Source: an uncultured bacterium
Lineage (GTDB): Bacteria; Bacteroidota; Bacteroidia; Bacteroidales; Muribaculaceae
Assembly: GCA_905214735.1 (NCBI GenBank)
Contig: CAJMNI010000031.1
Span: 1-30,103 of the forward strand
Direction of reading: 5' to 3'
DNA: 30,103 nucleotides
Part shown: positions 1 through 7,486 of the stretch, in pieces
Layout of the letters: every line of letters begins with the position of its first letter
Numbering within the stretch: position 1 is the first letter of the stretch
The notes under the pieces: model-generated
What the model was told of the DNA's origin: nothing
What the model saw: only the letters and a program-made list of their open reading frames with translations
Database searches by the model: none
Translations under genes and position numbers: made by a program

Positions 1-168
1 AGGCCTGACTATGCCTCAAAAATCGACATCTTTAAATTTTTGTCATGTACTTAAACTTTTTTTACATTTTTCACCATCGTTGTCAAAATATTTTTCAAGA
101 AAGTCGCCGATTGGCTGATTAACCTGCCATTTTTTTATAATTTGTAAATATTTAAGTCAAGATCGGCA
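1..168. other. AT-rich intergenic stretch at the window edge
   Basis: I see no convincing coding frame, RNA gene or TAnnTTTG promoter box here. The stretch is very AT-rich and lies beyond the rplT terminator. It may be the distal part of a longer intergenic region that continues left of the window. Confidence 0.5.
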
Positions 169-206
169 GAAAAAAGAACGCCTTGCCCGGAAACCGGACA
201 AGGCGT
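169..206 (-). terminator. Rho-independent terminator of the thrS-infC-rpmI-rplT operon
   Basis: Read on the minus strand, ACGCCTTG and CAAGGCGT form an 8-bp stem. One mismatch is followed by a 4-bp CCGG/CCGG stem and a 3-nt loop (178-206). A T-rich run (TTCTTTTTT, plus-strand A's at 170-177) follows directly. It sits about 24 nt after the rplT stop codon, where the operon should end. Confidence 0.85.
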
Positions 207-229
207 CTTTATCGTGATTTCGCAGAAAC

Positions 230-577
230 TTATTTCTTCACTTTCGCTACGATAGCCTTGAAAGCCTCGGGATTGTTCATGGCGAGCTCGGCGAGGACCT
301 TGCGGTTGATCTCGATTCCGGCTGCGTGAATCAGACCCATCAGCTTCGAGTAGGAAAGATCCTCCATGCGGGCTGCTGCGTTGATTCGCTGGATCCAGAG
401 GGCGCGGAAGTTGCGTTTTTTCTGCTTGCGGTCGCGGTAAGCGTAGGTGAGACCTTTCTCCCACGTGTTTTTAGCTACCGTCCACACGTTGCGGCGGCTG
501 CCGTAGTAACCACGGGTGAGTTTAAGTATTTTCTTTCTTTTAGCGCGCGACGCTACATGATTTACTGATCTTGGCAT
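230..577 (-). CDS. rplT: 50S ribosomal protein L20
   Basis: The 115-residue product is full length for bacterial L20, which binds 23S rRNA early in assembly of the large subunit. The N-terminus (MPRSVNHVASRAKRKKILK) and the conserved run around residues 20-60 (GYYGSRRNVW, YRDRKQKKRNFR, LWIQRINAA) are diagnostic. It is the last gene of the operon, 122 nt after rpmI. In other bacteria L20 represses translation of the rpmI-rplT messenger. The 122-nt gap and the leader before rpmI could hold such a control site, but I could not recognise a known fold. Confidence 0.97.
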   Translation of the reverse strand: MPRSVNHVASRAKRKKILKLTRGYYGSRRNVWTVAKNTWEKGLTYAYRDRKQKKRNFRALWIQRINAAARMEDLSYSKLMGLIHAAGIEINRKVLAELAMNNPEAFKAIVAKVKK

Positions 578-699
578 CTTTTTTTAGATTTTGAATGTCA
601 GCGGCAAATTTTCTTTGGTTTGCACTTGCGGAGCATGACACTCGGTTAATAAAAAATTTTTGTTGTTTTTGCTTTGCATCAGGCTGTGCAGCCCGGCGC

Positions 700-897
700 T
701 TAGCGGAGGTTAAGGAGTTCGCGAACCTGACGCATGTTGGCGCTTGCCACGAGTCCGGTCTTGTCAAGATTGCGTTTGCGCTTCTTGCTCTTCTTTGTCA
801 GGATGTGGCTATGATAAGCGTGTTTCCTTTTGATTTTCCCTGTGCCGGTGAGCGCGAAACGCTTTTTCGACGCGGCATTGGTCTTAATTTTCGGCAT
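700..897 (-). CDS. rpmI: 50S ribosomal protein L35
   Basis: The 65-residue basic product begins MPKIKTNAASKKRFALTGTG and contains the L35 signature KRKHAYHSHILTKKSKKRKRNL. It is a small component of the large ribosomal subunit. It lies between infC and rplT, the usual order. The 89 nt between infC and rpmI (898-986) contain no TAnnTTTG box on the minus strand, so transcription from the thrS/infC side is likely. That gap could act as a leader, but only a weak 4-bp stem is visible around 931-950. Confidence 0.96.
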   Translation of the reverse strand: MPKIKTNAASKKRFALTGTGKIKRKHAYHSHILTKKSKKRKRNLDKTGLVASANMRQVRELLNLR

Positions 898-986
898 TTT
901 TGTTGAAAATTTTAGTTGTTAAAAATTCACCTCGACCCTGCGGGCCTACGGTCTCTAATTATATTTTAGACCTTGTGACACAAAGT

Positions 987-1709
987 CTATTCTTTAGTTT
1001 CAGCAGTTGCTTCACCCCTGGGGGCCTCCTCGGCGGCGGGAGCATTCTCCTTGCGCTTCGGCTTATCCTCCCTGGCGCCCTCTTTCGGAGCCTCCTTCTT
1101 CGAGGGGGTCTTCAGCGGGGCGAGCATGATGCTCATGCGCTTTCCTTCAAGCACCGGCATCATCTCCACCTTGCCGAGATCTTCAAGATCGTTGGCGAAA
1201 CGGAGGAGAAGCACCTCTCCCTGCTCCTTGAAAAGAATCGAACGGCCGCGGAAGAAGACGTAAGCCTTCACTTTCGAGCCCTCCTTCAGGAAGCCCTGCG
1301 CATGCTTGAGCTTGAAGTTATAGTCGTGGTCGTCGGTCTGGGGTCCGAAACGTATCTCCTTCACCACGACCTTCGTGGCCTTCTGCTTCTGCTCCTTCTG
1401 GCGCTTCTTCTGCTGATAGAGAAACTTCTGATAGTCGATAATGCGGCACACGGGCGGCTCGGCATTGGGCGAGATCTCGACCAGGTCGAGTTCCTGCTGC
1501 TCGGCGAGGCGGAGCGCCTGCTGGATAGGGTAGATGCCCTGCTCCACGTTGTCGCCTACCAGACGGACTTCGCGGGCGCGGATGCGCTCATTGATCACAT
1601 AAGGGTCATTCCTGCGGTCGCCGCCGCGCCCGCGCTGCTGCCCGGGCCTCGGGCGGGGTCCGCCGCCCATCGGGCGTCGCGGTCCGCTGAATTGTGGTTT
1701 TTTCTCCAT
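987..1709 (-). CDS. infC: Translation initiation factor IF-3
   Basis: IF-3 binds the 30S subunit, prevents premature 50S joining and checks the start codon. The product has 240 residues, longer than the roughly 180 of E. coli IF-3. A Gly/Arg/Pro-rich N-terminal extension (residues 1-34) precedes the IF-3 N domain (about 36-105: NDPYVINERIRAREVRLVGDN, then ISPNAEPPVCRIIDYQKFLYQQKKRQKEQ). The C domain follows (about 110-195: KEIRFGPQTDDHDYNFKLKHAQGFLKEGSKVKAYVFFRGR). A Lys/Glu/Ala-rich low-complexity tail closes the protein. I use the ATG at 1709, 38 nt downstream of thrS. IF-3 genes sometimes start at rare codons, so the exact start within the extension is not proven. Confidence 0.96.
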   Translation of the reverse strand: MEKKPQFSGPRRPMGGGPRPRPGQQRGRGGDRRNDPYVINERIRAREVRLVGDNVEQGIYPIQQALRLAEQQELDLVEISPNAEPPVCRIIDYQKFLYQQKKRQKEQKQKATKVVVKEIRFGPQTDDHDYNFKLKHAQGFLKEGSKVKAYVFFRGRSILFKEQGEVLLLRFANDLEDLGKVEMMPVLEGKRMSIMLAPLKTPSKKEAPKEGAREDKPKRKENAPAAEEAPRGEATAETKE

Positions 1710-1747
1710 TCAGTATTTTTCTGTGTTTGTATTCTCTTTTGAGCCCG

Positions 1748-3688
1748 TCACTCATCTTTGGTGGCGGCGGCTACCTCGTCGTTCACAAGCTTTGCGAACT
1801 CGGCGACTTTCATCGTGCCCTTGTCGCCTTCTCCCTGCTTGCGGACCGAAACAGCACCCTCTTCCATCTCCTTCTCGCCCACGATGAGCATGTAGGGGAT
1901 CTTCTTGAGCTCGTTGTCGCGGATCTTCTTGCCGATCTTCTCGTTGCGGTCGTCGACCACGGCGCGGACGTCGGCCATGTCGAGTTCGGCGGCTACCTTG
2001 CGGGCATAGTCGTTGAACTTCTCCGAAATCGGAAGCACGGCACACTGGTCGGGGATCAGCCAGAGCGGAAGCTTGCCGGCGGTGTGCTCAAGAAGCACGG
2101 CCACGAAACGCTCCATCGAGCCGAACGGGGCGCGGTGGATCATCACCGGACGATGCTTCTTATTGTCAGAGCCGGTGTATTCCAGGCCGAAACGCTCCGG
2201 AAGGTTGTAGTCCACCTGGATTGTGCCGAGCTGCCAGCGGCGGCCGATGGCATCTTTCACCATGAAGTCGAGCTTCGGACCATAGAAGGCGGCCTCGCCC
2301 TCTACCTGGCGGGCTTTCAGCCCCTTCTCGGCGCAGGCTTCGATGATGGCCTGCTCGGCGAGATGCCAGTTTTCGTCGGAGCCGATATATTTCTCCTTGT
2401 TCTTCGGGTCGCGGAGCGAGATCTGCGCCTCGTAGTTGGGGAAGTCGAGAGCCTTGAAGATATGGAGGATGATGTCCATCACCTTGAGGAACTCATCCTT
2501 GATCTGCTCGGGAGCGCAGAAGAGGTGGGCGTCGTCCTGCGTGAATCCGCGCACTCGGGTCAGTCCGTGGAGCTCGCCGCTCTGCTCGTAGCGATAGACC
2601 GTTCCGAATTCGGCGAAGCGGAGCGGAAGGTCGCGGTAGCTGCGCGGATATGCCTTGTAGATCTCGCAGTGGTGGGGGCAGTTCATCGGTTTGAGCATAT
2701 ACTCCTCACCTTCCTGCGGTGTATGGATCGGCTGGAACGAGTCCTTGCCATATTTTGCCCAGTGGCCCGAGGTGACGTAAAGGGCCTTGTTGCCGATATG
2801 CGGGGTGATTACCTGCAGATAGCCATATCTCTTCTGGATCTTGCGCAGATACTGCTCGAGGCGGTCGCGGAGGGCGGCGCCTTTGGGGAGCCAGAGGGGA
2901 AGGCCGGCGCCGACTGTCGGAGAGAAAGCGAAGAGCTCCATCTCCTTGCCGAGCATGCGGTGGTCGCGCTTCTTGGCCTCCTCGAGGAGAGCCAGGTATT
3001 CGTCGAGTATCTTCTTCTTGGGGAAGGTGATGCCGTAGACGCGCACGAGCTGCTGGCGCTTCTCGTCGCCGCGCCAGTAGGCGCCGGCGAGCGACATTAC
3101 CTTCACAGCCTTGATCGGCGCGGTCGTCGCGATGTGCGGACCGCGACAGAGATCGGTAAACGCTCCCTGCGTATATGTGGTGATATGCCCGTCTTCAAGT
3201 TCGCTGATCAGCTCGCATTTATAGACTTCGTTGCGGTCGCCAAACATCTTCAGCGCGTCGGCTTTCGAGATGTCTTTGCGCACGATCTCCTCCTTGCGCT
3301 GGGCGAGCTCGAGCATTTTCTTCTCGATCTTCGGAAAATCTTCGGCCGTGATCTTGTTCTCGCCCGGATCTATATCATAATAGAATCCGTTTTCGATTGC
3401 CGGACCGATACCGAATTTCACTCCGGGATAAAGTTCCTGCAGCGCCTCGGCCAGAAGGTGGGCCGAAGAGTGCCAGAACGCATGCTTTCCCTCGGGGTCG
3501 TCCCATTTGAAAAGCTCGATAGCCGCGTCTCCGGCGATCGGACGGGAGATATCCCAGTCTTCACCGTTCACTTTTGCGGCAAGTACATCGGCCGCGAAGC
3601 GCGGCGAAATGCTTTCGGCCACCTGAAGGGGAGTTACGCCCTCGGCATACTCCCGGACACCGCCGTCAGGAAAAGTAATCTTTATCAT
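1748..3688 (-). CDS. thrS: Threonyl-tRNA synthetase
   Basis: This 646-residue class II aminoacyl-tRNA synthetase charges tRNA-Thr and is full length. In order: an N-terminal TGS domain (residues 1-60, MIKITFPDGG), the editing domain with the zinc/His motif HSSAHLL near 73 and CRGPH near 181, then the catalytic core. The core carries MNCPHHCEIY, motif 2 (TVYRYEQSGELHGLTRVRGFTQDDAH) and motif 3 (GSMERFVAVLLEH). A C-terminal anticodon-binding domain (LWLIPDQCAVLPIS onward) ends the protein. It is the first gene of the translation operon. The ATG overlaps the stop of the upstream leucine-rich repeat gene by ATGA. A separate promoter and a 5' hairpin are visible inside that upstream gene. Confidence 0.98.
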   Translation of the reverse strand: MIKITFPDGGVREYAEGVTPLQVAESISPRFAADVLAAKVNGEDWDISRPIAGDAAIELFKWDDPEGKHAFWHSSAHLLAEALQELYPGVKFGIGPAIENGFYYDIDPGENKITAEDFPKIEKKMLELAQRKEEIVRKDISKADALKMFGDRNEVYKCELISELEDGHITTYTQGAFTDLCRGPHIATTAPIKAVKVMSLAGAYWRGDEKRQQLVRVYGITFPKKKILDEYLALLEEAKKRDHRMLGKEMELFAFSPTVGAGLPLWLPKGAALRDRLEQYLRKIQKRYGYLQVITPHIGNKALYVTSGHWAKYGKDSFQPIHTPQEGEEYMLKPMNCPHHCEIYKAYPRSYRDLPLRFAEFGTVYRYEQSGELHGLTRVRGFTQDDAHLFCAPEQIKDEFLKVMDIILHIFKALDFPNYEAQISLRDPKNKEKYIGSDENWHLAEQAIIEACAEKGLKARQVEGEAAFYGPKLDFMVKDAIGRRWQLGTIQVDYNLPERFGLEYTGSDNKKHRPVMIHRAPFGSMERFVAVLLEHTAGKLPLWLIPDQCAVLPISEKFNDYARKVAAELDMADVRAVVDDRNEKIGKKIRDNELKKIPYMLIVGEKEMEEGAVSVRKQGEGDKGTMKVAEFAKLVNDEVAAATKDE

Positions 3689-4161
3689 TGATATTCAATT
3701 AGATACACTGAAAATTTGGCATCTCCGGCAGACGAAGATGCCATATCGGCCACAAATTTAGCAATTTTATGCGAGATTTGCAAGCCGAAAAGTTTGGTGC
3801 ATTCCGAGAAAGCCATCTCTCCGATGCTCGTGATCCCCTCGTTGAGCACGAGGCTCTCCATGGCGCTACTCTCGAAGGCCCAGTCGCCGATGCTCTTCAC
3901 GCTGCCGGGGATTATCACGCTCGCCGACTGGCATCTGAAGAAAGCCCCTTCGCCGATCGAGGTCACCGTGTAGCTTTTCTTTTTATATGTGATCGTCTTC
4001 GGGATGTCAACTTTCTTGATGTCGGTGTCTTCCGCCCCCTTGACCTGGGCGCGCATGTTGGAGGTGTTGACACTGTAGATGATGCCGTCCTGGGTGTAGC
4101 TTGCGGCCGACGCTGTCATCGACAGCAGGGCCACGATGGCTCCGGATAGGAATAATCTCAT
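3685..4161 (-). CDS. Small secreted BspA-type leucine-rich repeat protein
   Basis: From the ATG at 4161 the product has 158 residues. A signal peptide (MRLFLSGAIVALLSMTASAAS, residues 1-20) is followed by a mature start YTQDGIIYSVN. About two and a half LRR_5 (BspA-like) repeats come next, with the hallmarks VTSIGEGAFFRC, VKSIGDWAFESS and ITSIGEMAFSECTKL. The frame remains open further upstream to 4314. That longer start is unlikely because a good promoter sits at 4248-4278 and the signal peptide begins at 4161. The last 35 residues no longer fit the repeat and overlap the thrS promoter and hairpin, so the gene may be a 3'-truncated member of the family. Such proteins are usually exported and their roles are rarely known. 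Confidence 0.7.
   Translation of the reverse strand: MRLFLSGAIVALLSMTASAASYTQDGIIYSVNTSNMRAQVKGAEDTDIKKVDIPKTITYKKKSYTVTSIGEGAFFRCQSASVIIPGSVKSIGDWAFESSAMESLVLNEGITSIGEMAFSECTKLFGLQISHKIAKFVADMASSSAGDAKFSVYLIEYQ
3718..3742 (-). promoter_or_regulatory. Stem-loop at the 5' end of the thrS leader
   Basis: On the minus strand GGCATCT and AGATGCC pair perfectly over 7 bp. A U-G, C-G and G-C pair extend this to a 10-bp stem with a 5-nt loop. It would begin about 4 nt after the predicted thrS start site and lies 29 nt before the thrS ATG. It is followed by AAATTTT rather than a clean T run. I cannot tell whether it stabilises the transcript, controls thrS or weakly terminates transcription from upstream. 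Confidence 0.55.
3753..3784 (-). promoter_or_regulatory. Predicted thrS promoter (Bacteroidales type)
   Basis: Read on the minus strand, the -7 box TAAATTTG (3753-3760) matches TAnnTTTG. CTTG (3781-3784), 20 nt upstream, is one base off the TTTG -33 box. The predicted start near 3746 gives a leader of about 58 nt. The promoter lies within the last 34 codons of the upstream leucine-rich repeat gene. Confidence 0.6.
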
Positions 4162-4247
4162 TCGCTTGTTATAAAAAGGTTTCGGATAGACTGATAATAG
4201 ACTCTTGGAAAGAGCGCGATGAAAAAGTGGTGATAAAAAAGATGGCG

Positions 4248-4278
4248 CAAAATTAGAAAAAGGGGTGGTAGAGACAAA
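4248..4278 (-). promoter_or_regulatory. Predicted promoter of the leucine-rich repeat gene
   Basis: On the minus strand TTTG (4275-4278) and TAATTTTG (4248-4255) are separated by 19 nt, a full match to the Bacteroidales -33/-7 consensus. The predicted start is near 4241, giving a leader of about 80 nt before the ATG at 4161. This supports the shorter start of that gene. Confidence 0.7.
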
Positions 4279-4377
4279 AAACAGGGATATGACAAAGGTA
4301 TGACAGCCTTTCAACTATCATACCTTCAATAAATTAAATTCACAAGTTATAGTTTCTACTTTTTCCGAAACAGAGCC

Positions 4378-4632
4378 TTATTTCATCTCCCGGAGGAAGG
4401 CTGCGATGTCCTGATCGGGGGCGAGGCGGAGCCGGGTGCGGAGGCGATGGCGGCTTTTCGTCACCGAACCGGGAGTTATGTTCAGTGCGCGGGCTATCTG
4501 CTTTGTCTCCATTCCTGCTAAAATATAGCACGCCATCCTGACTTCCCCACCGACTGTCTGCAGGCGCAGAGCAGCGTCAGGCCAAGCAGCAGAACGCTTC
4601 CCAAAAGGACCAGAGCATTGGTTCTTAGCTTT
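4378..4632 (-). pseudogene. Remnant of a TPR/transmembrane/LuxR-type HTH regulator
   Basis: No intact gene fits this 250-bp gap, but two pieces of one protein family are readable on the minus strand. The 5' piece, starting at the stop of the S4-domain gene, encodes a membrane helix (KLRTNALVLLGSVLLLGLTLL). In a second frame follows a LuxR-type helix-turn-helix (GEVRMACYILAGMETKQIA, then RALNITPGSVTKSRHRLRTRL) ending with ATG AAA TAA at 4378. In Bacteroidales, regulators of this type carry N-terminal TPRs, one membrane helix, a coiled coil and a C-terminal HTH. Here the TPRs are gone, the coiled coil is lost and the frame is broken, so I call a pseudogene. A short independent HTH protein starting inside the remnant cannot be excluded. 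Confidence 0.6.
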
Positions 4633-5070
4633 TTAATCTTCGGAGTCATCGTCGTCATCATCTTCCCAGTCGAGGAAATAGGTGTCGGCGTAACTCTCTT
4701 CGCGGAATTGGCTCAGCTTGCGTCCTTCCCGTTTCGTGGGACGCCCGAGACCTTTGCGACGGTCGACAAAACCGGATATTTTCGTCATCTCCAGCAGATC
4801 ATATTGCGACTGCGGGGTGATGTTCTCAAGATAGTCGGGCACGAGTTTGGCGCCGAGGCGGTTGCCGGTGACGGCTTTCACCCGGAAGGTATAGGTCACC
4901 GGCGGCTTGCGCACGTCGATCACATCCCCCTCCTTGATGGTGCGCGACGGCTTCACGGGATTTCCACCCATCATCACGCGTCCTTTCTTGCAGGCCTCCG
5001 TGGCGATGGTGCGTGTCTTGAACACCCGCATCGCCCAGAGCCATTTGTCAATTCTCTCTTCGTTTGCCAT
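4633..5070 (-). CDS. S4-domain RNA-binding protein (Hsp15/HslR family)
   Basis: The 145-residue product starts with an S4 RNA-binding domain (residues 4-65: RIDKWLWAMRVFKTRTIATEACKKGRVMMGGNPVKPSR, then IKEGDVIDV). The region GLGRPTKREGRKL typical of Hsp15-like proteins follows. E. coli Hsp15 binds free 50S subunits carrying stalled nascent chains. The tail is strongly acidic (DWEDDDDDDSED). It lies 48 nt after the META lipoprotein gene on the same strand and may be co-transcribed with it. Assignment to the family is firm; the exact role in this organism is inferred. Confidence 0.88.
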   Translation of the reverse strand: MANEERIDKWLWAMRVFKTRTIATEACKKGRVMMGGNPVKPSRTIKEGDVIDVRKPPVTYTFRVKAVTGNRLGAKLVPDYLENITPQSQYDLLEMTKISGFVDRRKGLGRPTKREGRKLSQFREESYADTYFLDWEDDDDDDSED

Positions 5071-5081
5071 GATGTTTTTTT

Positions 5082-5126
5082 GTCAGTGATCGGGTCAGTG
5101 ATCGGGTCAGCGGCCGGATCAGGGAT
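5082..5126. repeat. Short 12-bp tandem repeat between the S4 and META genes
   Basis: The unit GTCAGTGATCGG occurs twice exactly (5082-5093, 5094-5105). A diverged third copy, GTCAGCGGCCGG (5106-5117), and a partial fourth (to about 5126) run into the stop codon region of the META gene. The period of 12 keeps frame. It probably arose by slippage. Confidence 0.75.
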
Positions 5127-6000
5127 TGACCCTCTTCATGCGGAGCACTTCCTTATTCATCGAGTCGAAGAAGATCACTTCGTTGCTGCTCACGGGTTTG
5201 GCGGTCGTGATCTCCTCGAGGGCCACAACGAGCGCAGTCTCGTAGTTGAGGTCGGGGCAGGCCATGCGGGTGGTGATTATCTCGCTGAAGGAGATCGAGT
5301 TCGGCTGCTCCATGTCGATGTCGAGCCGGCCGTTGAGGATGTTGCAGCCTGTGTTGCCGTGGAGTTTCCCTTCGTCAACGTCGATCACGAATTTCATGTC
5401 GGGCACGTTGACCGCCTGGTCTTCGATGCGGGTCACCTGCCAGGTGCCGTTGAGGAAGTCGAAGTTCTGGTGCATCAGACGCATCACTTCGCGATGGGCC
5501 TCATTGTAGAAATAGAGGTAATAGTCGGAGTTGTCGATTCTCCAGGTGTAATATTTCACGGCGCCGAGCGCTGTGTTGATCTCATAGTCGGTGAGCCCCT
5601 CTTTGCTGCAGAGCATCATCGTGGTGGCCATCTCGCCGAAGCTGATGGTGGAGTCTTTGGGATTGTAGGTGTAGGTGGCGTTGAGCACGTTGCAGCCGTT
5701 GTTGCCGTAGACGCGGTGCTCTTCGGGCACAAATTTCAGGAACGGCGCCTTCTCGCCGACGGCATCCTTGCCGTAGACGGTCTCTATGGCCCAGTCACCC
5801 TTCACCACTCCTTTGCGAATCTCCTCCGAGGTGTAAAGCTTCTGTTCAGATTTCTTCGCTATGTTCTCGCGGTCGTGGGGAAGGACTGCGTTTTCCGGTT
5901 TCACACTTTTCTTGCCGCCGAAGAGCGAGCAGCCTGTGAGGATCACGACCATTCCTGCCGAAGCGGCCGCATATCCTATCTGTTTGAGAGTAATATTCAT
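5119..6000 (-). CDS. Lipoprotein with two META (HslJ-like) domains
   Basis: The 293-residue product has a lipoprotein signal peptide (MNITLKQIGYAAASAGMVVI followed by the lipobox LTGC, Cys24), so it should be anchored in a membrane facing the periplasm or cell surface. Two META domains follow. The first spans about residues 64-170 and carries NNGCNVLNATYTY and MATTMMLC. The second spans about 183-290 and carries NTGCNILNGRLDI and IITTRMAC. These G-x-G/T-C-N and T-T-x-M-x-C signatures are those of HslJ, a heat-inducible E. coli protein linked to novobiocin resistance. The function of the tandem form is unknown. It lies 55 nt downstream of ndh on the same strand and possibly in one operon. Confidence 0.85.
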   Translation of the reverse strand: MNITLKQIGYAAASAGMVVILTGCSLFGGKKSVKPENAVLPHDRENIAKKSEQKLYTSEEIRKGVVKGDWAIETVYGKDAVGEKAPFLKFVPEEHRVYGNNGCNVLNATYTYNPKDSTISFGEMATTMMLCSKEGLTDYEINTALGAVKYYTWRIDNSDYYLYFYNEAHREVMRLMHQNFDFLNGTWQVTRIEDQAVNVPDMKFVIDVDEGKLHGNTGCNILNGRLDIDMEQPNSISFSEIITTRMACPDLNYETALVVALEEITTAKPVSSNEVIFFDSMNKEVLRMKRVNP

Positions 6001-6055
6001 GATTTTCTTTTTTTCTATCTTATTTTCTTTCTTGTTTTCTCTAATAAAAGCCTTG

Positions 6056-7327
6056 TCAGTCGCCCCAGTGGCGCCGCAGCGGATATTTCGTGGGCCGCAG
6101 CAGCAGCCGGAGCGATGTGCTGTAGAATATATAGTTCCAGCACCAGTTCACGAGCACGCTGAGCTTGTTGCGCATGCCGAGAATCGACATCAGGTGGATC
6201 AGCATCCAGACGAGCCAGGCGGCGAAACCGCCGAAACTTGCCTTCCGGAGGTCGGCCACGGCCTTGTTCTTGCCGATGGTGGCCATGCTTCCTTTGTCGT
6301 TATAAACAAATTTGCGGCCAAACTTCCCTTCGTTGAGGTTGCGGGCGAGATTTCGGGCCTGCTGGATGGCGGGCTGAGCCATCTGCGGATGCCCGTGGGG
6401 ATAGCCGTCGGTTACCATGAGGGCCACGTCGCCTATGGCGCAGACTGTCTCCTCATACCCCTTCACCCGATTGAATTCGTCGACCACGATCCGGTTGCCG
6501 TGGCCTATGGTTTCGGGGGGCATGCCGGGGATCGGCTCCCCTTTCACTCCGGCGGTCCAGATCATGGTCTCGAAATATTCGCGGTGGCCGTCGGCGAAGG
6601 TGACATATTTGTCGGCATATCCCTGCATGGAGGTGTTGAGCCTGACGTTGACCATCAGTTCTTCGAGATATTTCAGGGCCTTTTGCTGCGACACGGGGCG
6701 CATCGTCCCGAGCAGGCGGTCGCTGGCTTCGACGAGGGTGATGGTCACGTCGTCTTGCGACAGCTCGGGATACTCCTTCTTCAGGATATACTTCTTCATC
6801 TCGCCGAGCGCACCGGCGATCTCCACCCCCGACGGACCGCCGCCGACCACTAAGAAGCTTAGCAGCCGGCGCCGCTTCTCGGGGTCTTTACAGAGGGCGC
6901 CGCGCTCGAACCTGTCGAGGATCTCGTCGCGCGTATGCGCCGCTTCAGCCACGGTCTTGATGCCGAAGGTCTCGCGGTCGAGCCCTTCGATGCCGAAATA
7001 GTTGTTGGTCGATCCGGTGGCGATCACCAGCCGGTCGTAGCTGATGGTCTCGTAACTGGTGGTTATCTCCCGCTTCCCGAGGTCGACGTCTTTCACATGC
7101 CCCATGTGGTAGGAGACGTTGCGCAGCTTCTTCAGCTCGCGGCGGAACGGGAAACAGATATTGGCGCTCACCAGTCCCGACGAGGCCACCTGATAGAAGA
7201 GCGGCGGAAAACAATGGAAATTGTTCCGGTCGACAAGACAGACATCATATTTGTCGCGGTCGAGATGTTTGCAGAGATTCAGCCCGGCAAACCCACCCCC
7301 TATCACAACTATCTTTTCCTTTTCCAT
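6056..7327 (-). CDS. ndh: Type II NADH dehydrogenase (NADH:quinone oxidoreductase)
   Basis: The 423-residue flavoprotein oxidises NADH and passes electrons to quinone at the inner face of the membrane without pumping ions. It has an FAD-binding Rossmann motif (VVIGGGFAGLNLCKHL, residues 7-22) and a second, NADH-binding motif (FLVVGGGPSGVEIAGALGE, about 158-176). ATGSTNNYFG, CAIGDVA (near 296) and the quinone-site-like AQPAIQQARNLARN are also present. The C-terminal 70 residues contain an amphipathic or hydrophobic stretch (AAWLVWMLIHLMSILG; LVNWCWNYIFY) that should anchor it to the membrane. Length and motifs match NDH-2. No clear TAnnTTTG box is visible directly upstream. Confidence 0.93.
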   Translation of the reverse strand: MEKEKIVVIGGGFAGLNLCKHLDRDKYDVCLVDRNNFHCFPPLFYQVASSGLVSANICFPFRRELKKLRNVSYHMGHVKDVDLGKREITTSYETISYDRLVIATGSTNNYFGIEGLDRETFGIKTVAEAAHTRDEILDRFERGALCKDPEKRRRLLSFLVVGGGPSGVEIAGALGEMKKYILKKEYPELSQDDVTITLVEASDRLLGTMRPVSQQKALKYLEELMVNVRLNTSMQGYADKYVTFADGHREYFETMIWTAGVKGEPIPGMPPETIGHGNRIVVDEFNRVKGYEETVCAIGDVALMVTDGYPHGHPQMAQPAIQQARNLARNLNEGKFGRKFVYNDKGSMATIGKNKAVADLRKASFGGFAAWLVWMLIHLMSILGMRNKLSVLVNWCWNYIFYSTSLRLLLRPTKYPLRRHWGD

Positions 7328-7344
7328 AACCTTTATCTAAATTG

Positions 7345-7377
7345 TAATAACAGAGGATCTCCATAATAATAACAGAG
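7345..7377. repeat. 11-bp direct repeat upstream of ndh
   Basis: TAATAACAGAG occurs at 7345-7355 and again at 7367-7377, exactly 22 bp (two helical turns) apart, just upstream of ndh. This spacing would suit a protein bound to one face of the helix. No regulator is known to me for it. Confidence 0.4.
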
Positions 7378-7486
7378 AATCCTCCTTTTTTAGTGTAACG
7401 AATCAGAATCGGAATAAGTTCCCGCCGACTCCTTCCCTCTCCATTCTCATCTCTGCTGCGGCATCCTAAACTCAGTTTTTTGTCAA

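Noticed and set aside
1694..3691. 665-codon plus-strand frame opposite thrS
   Set aside because: It is an antisense shadow produced by GC-rich codon usage. The minus strand encodes a complete threonyl-tRNA synthetase with all motifs.
3718..3742. T-box riboswitch for thrS
   Set aside because: The predicted leader is only about 58 nt with one stem-loop, too short for a T-box, and these are not expected in Bacteroidales.
4161..4314. Upstream start at 4314 for the leucine-rich repeat gene
   Set aside because: The extra 51 residues precede a classical signal peptide, and a full -33/-7 promoter lies inside the extension.
4340..4531. 63-codon minus-strand frame with a Pro/Arg-rich product
   Set aside because: It is off-frame to the LuxR-type helix-turn-helix remnant, which explains the base pattern better.
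4618..6162. 514-codon plus-strand frame opposite the S4 and META genes
   Set aside because: It is an antisense shadow with a His/Val/Glu-rich translation and no domain. The minus strand has two clear genes.
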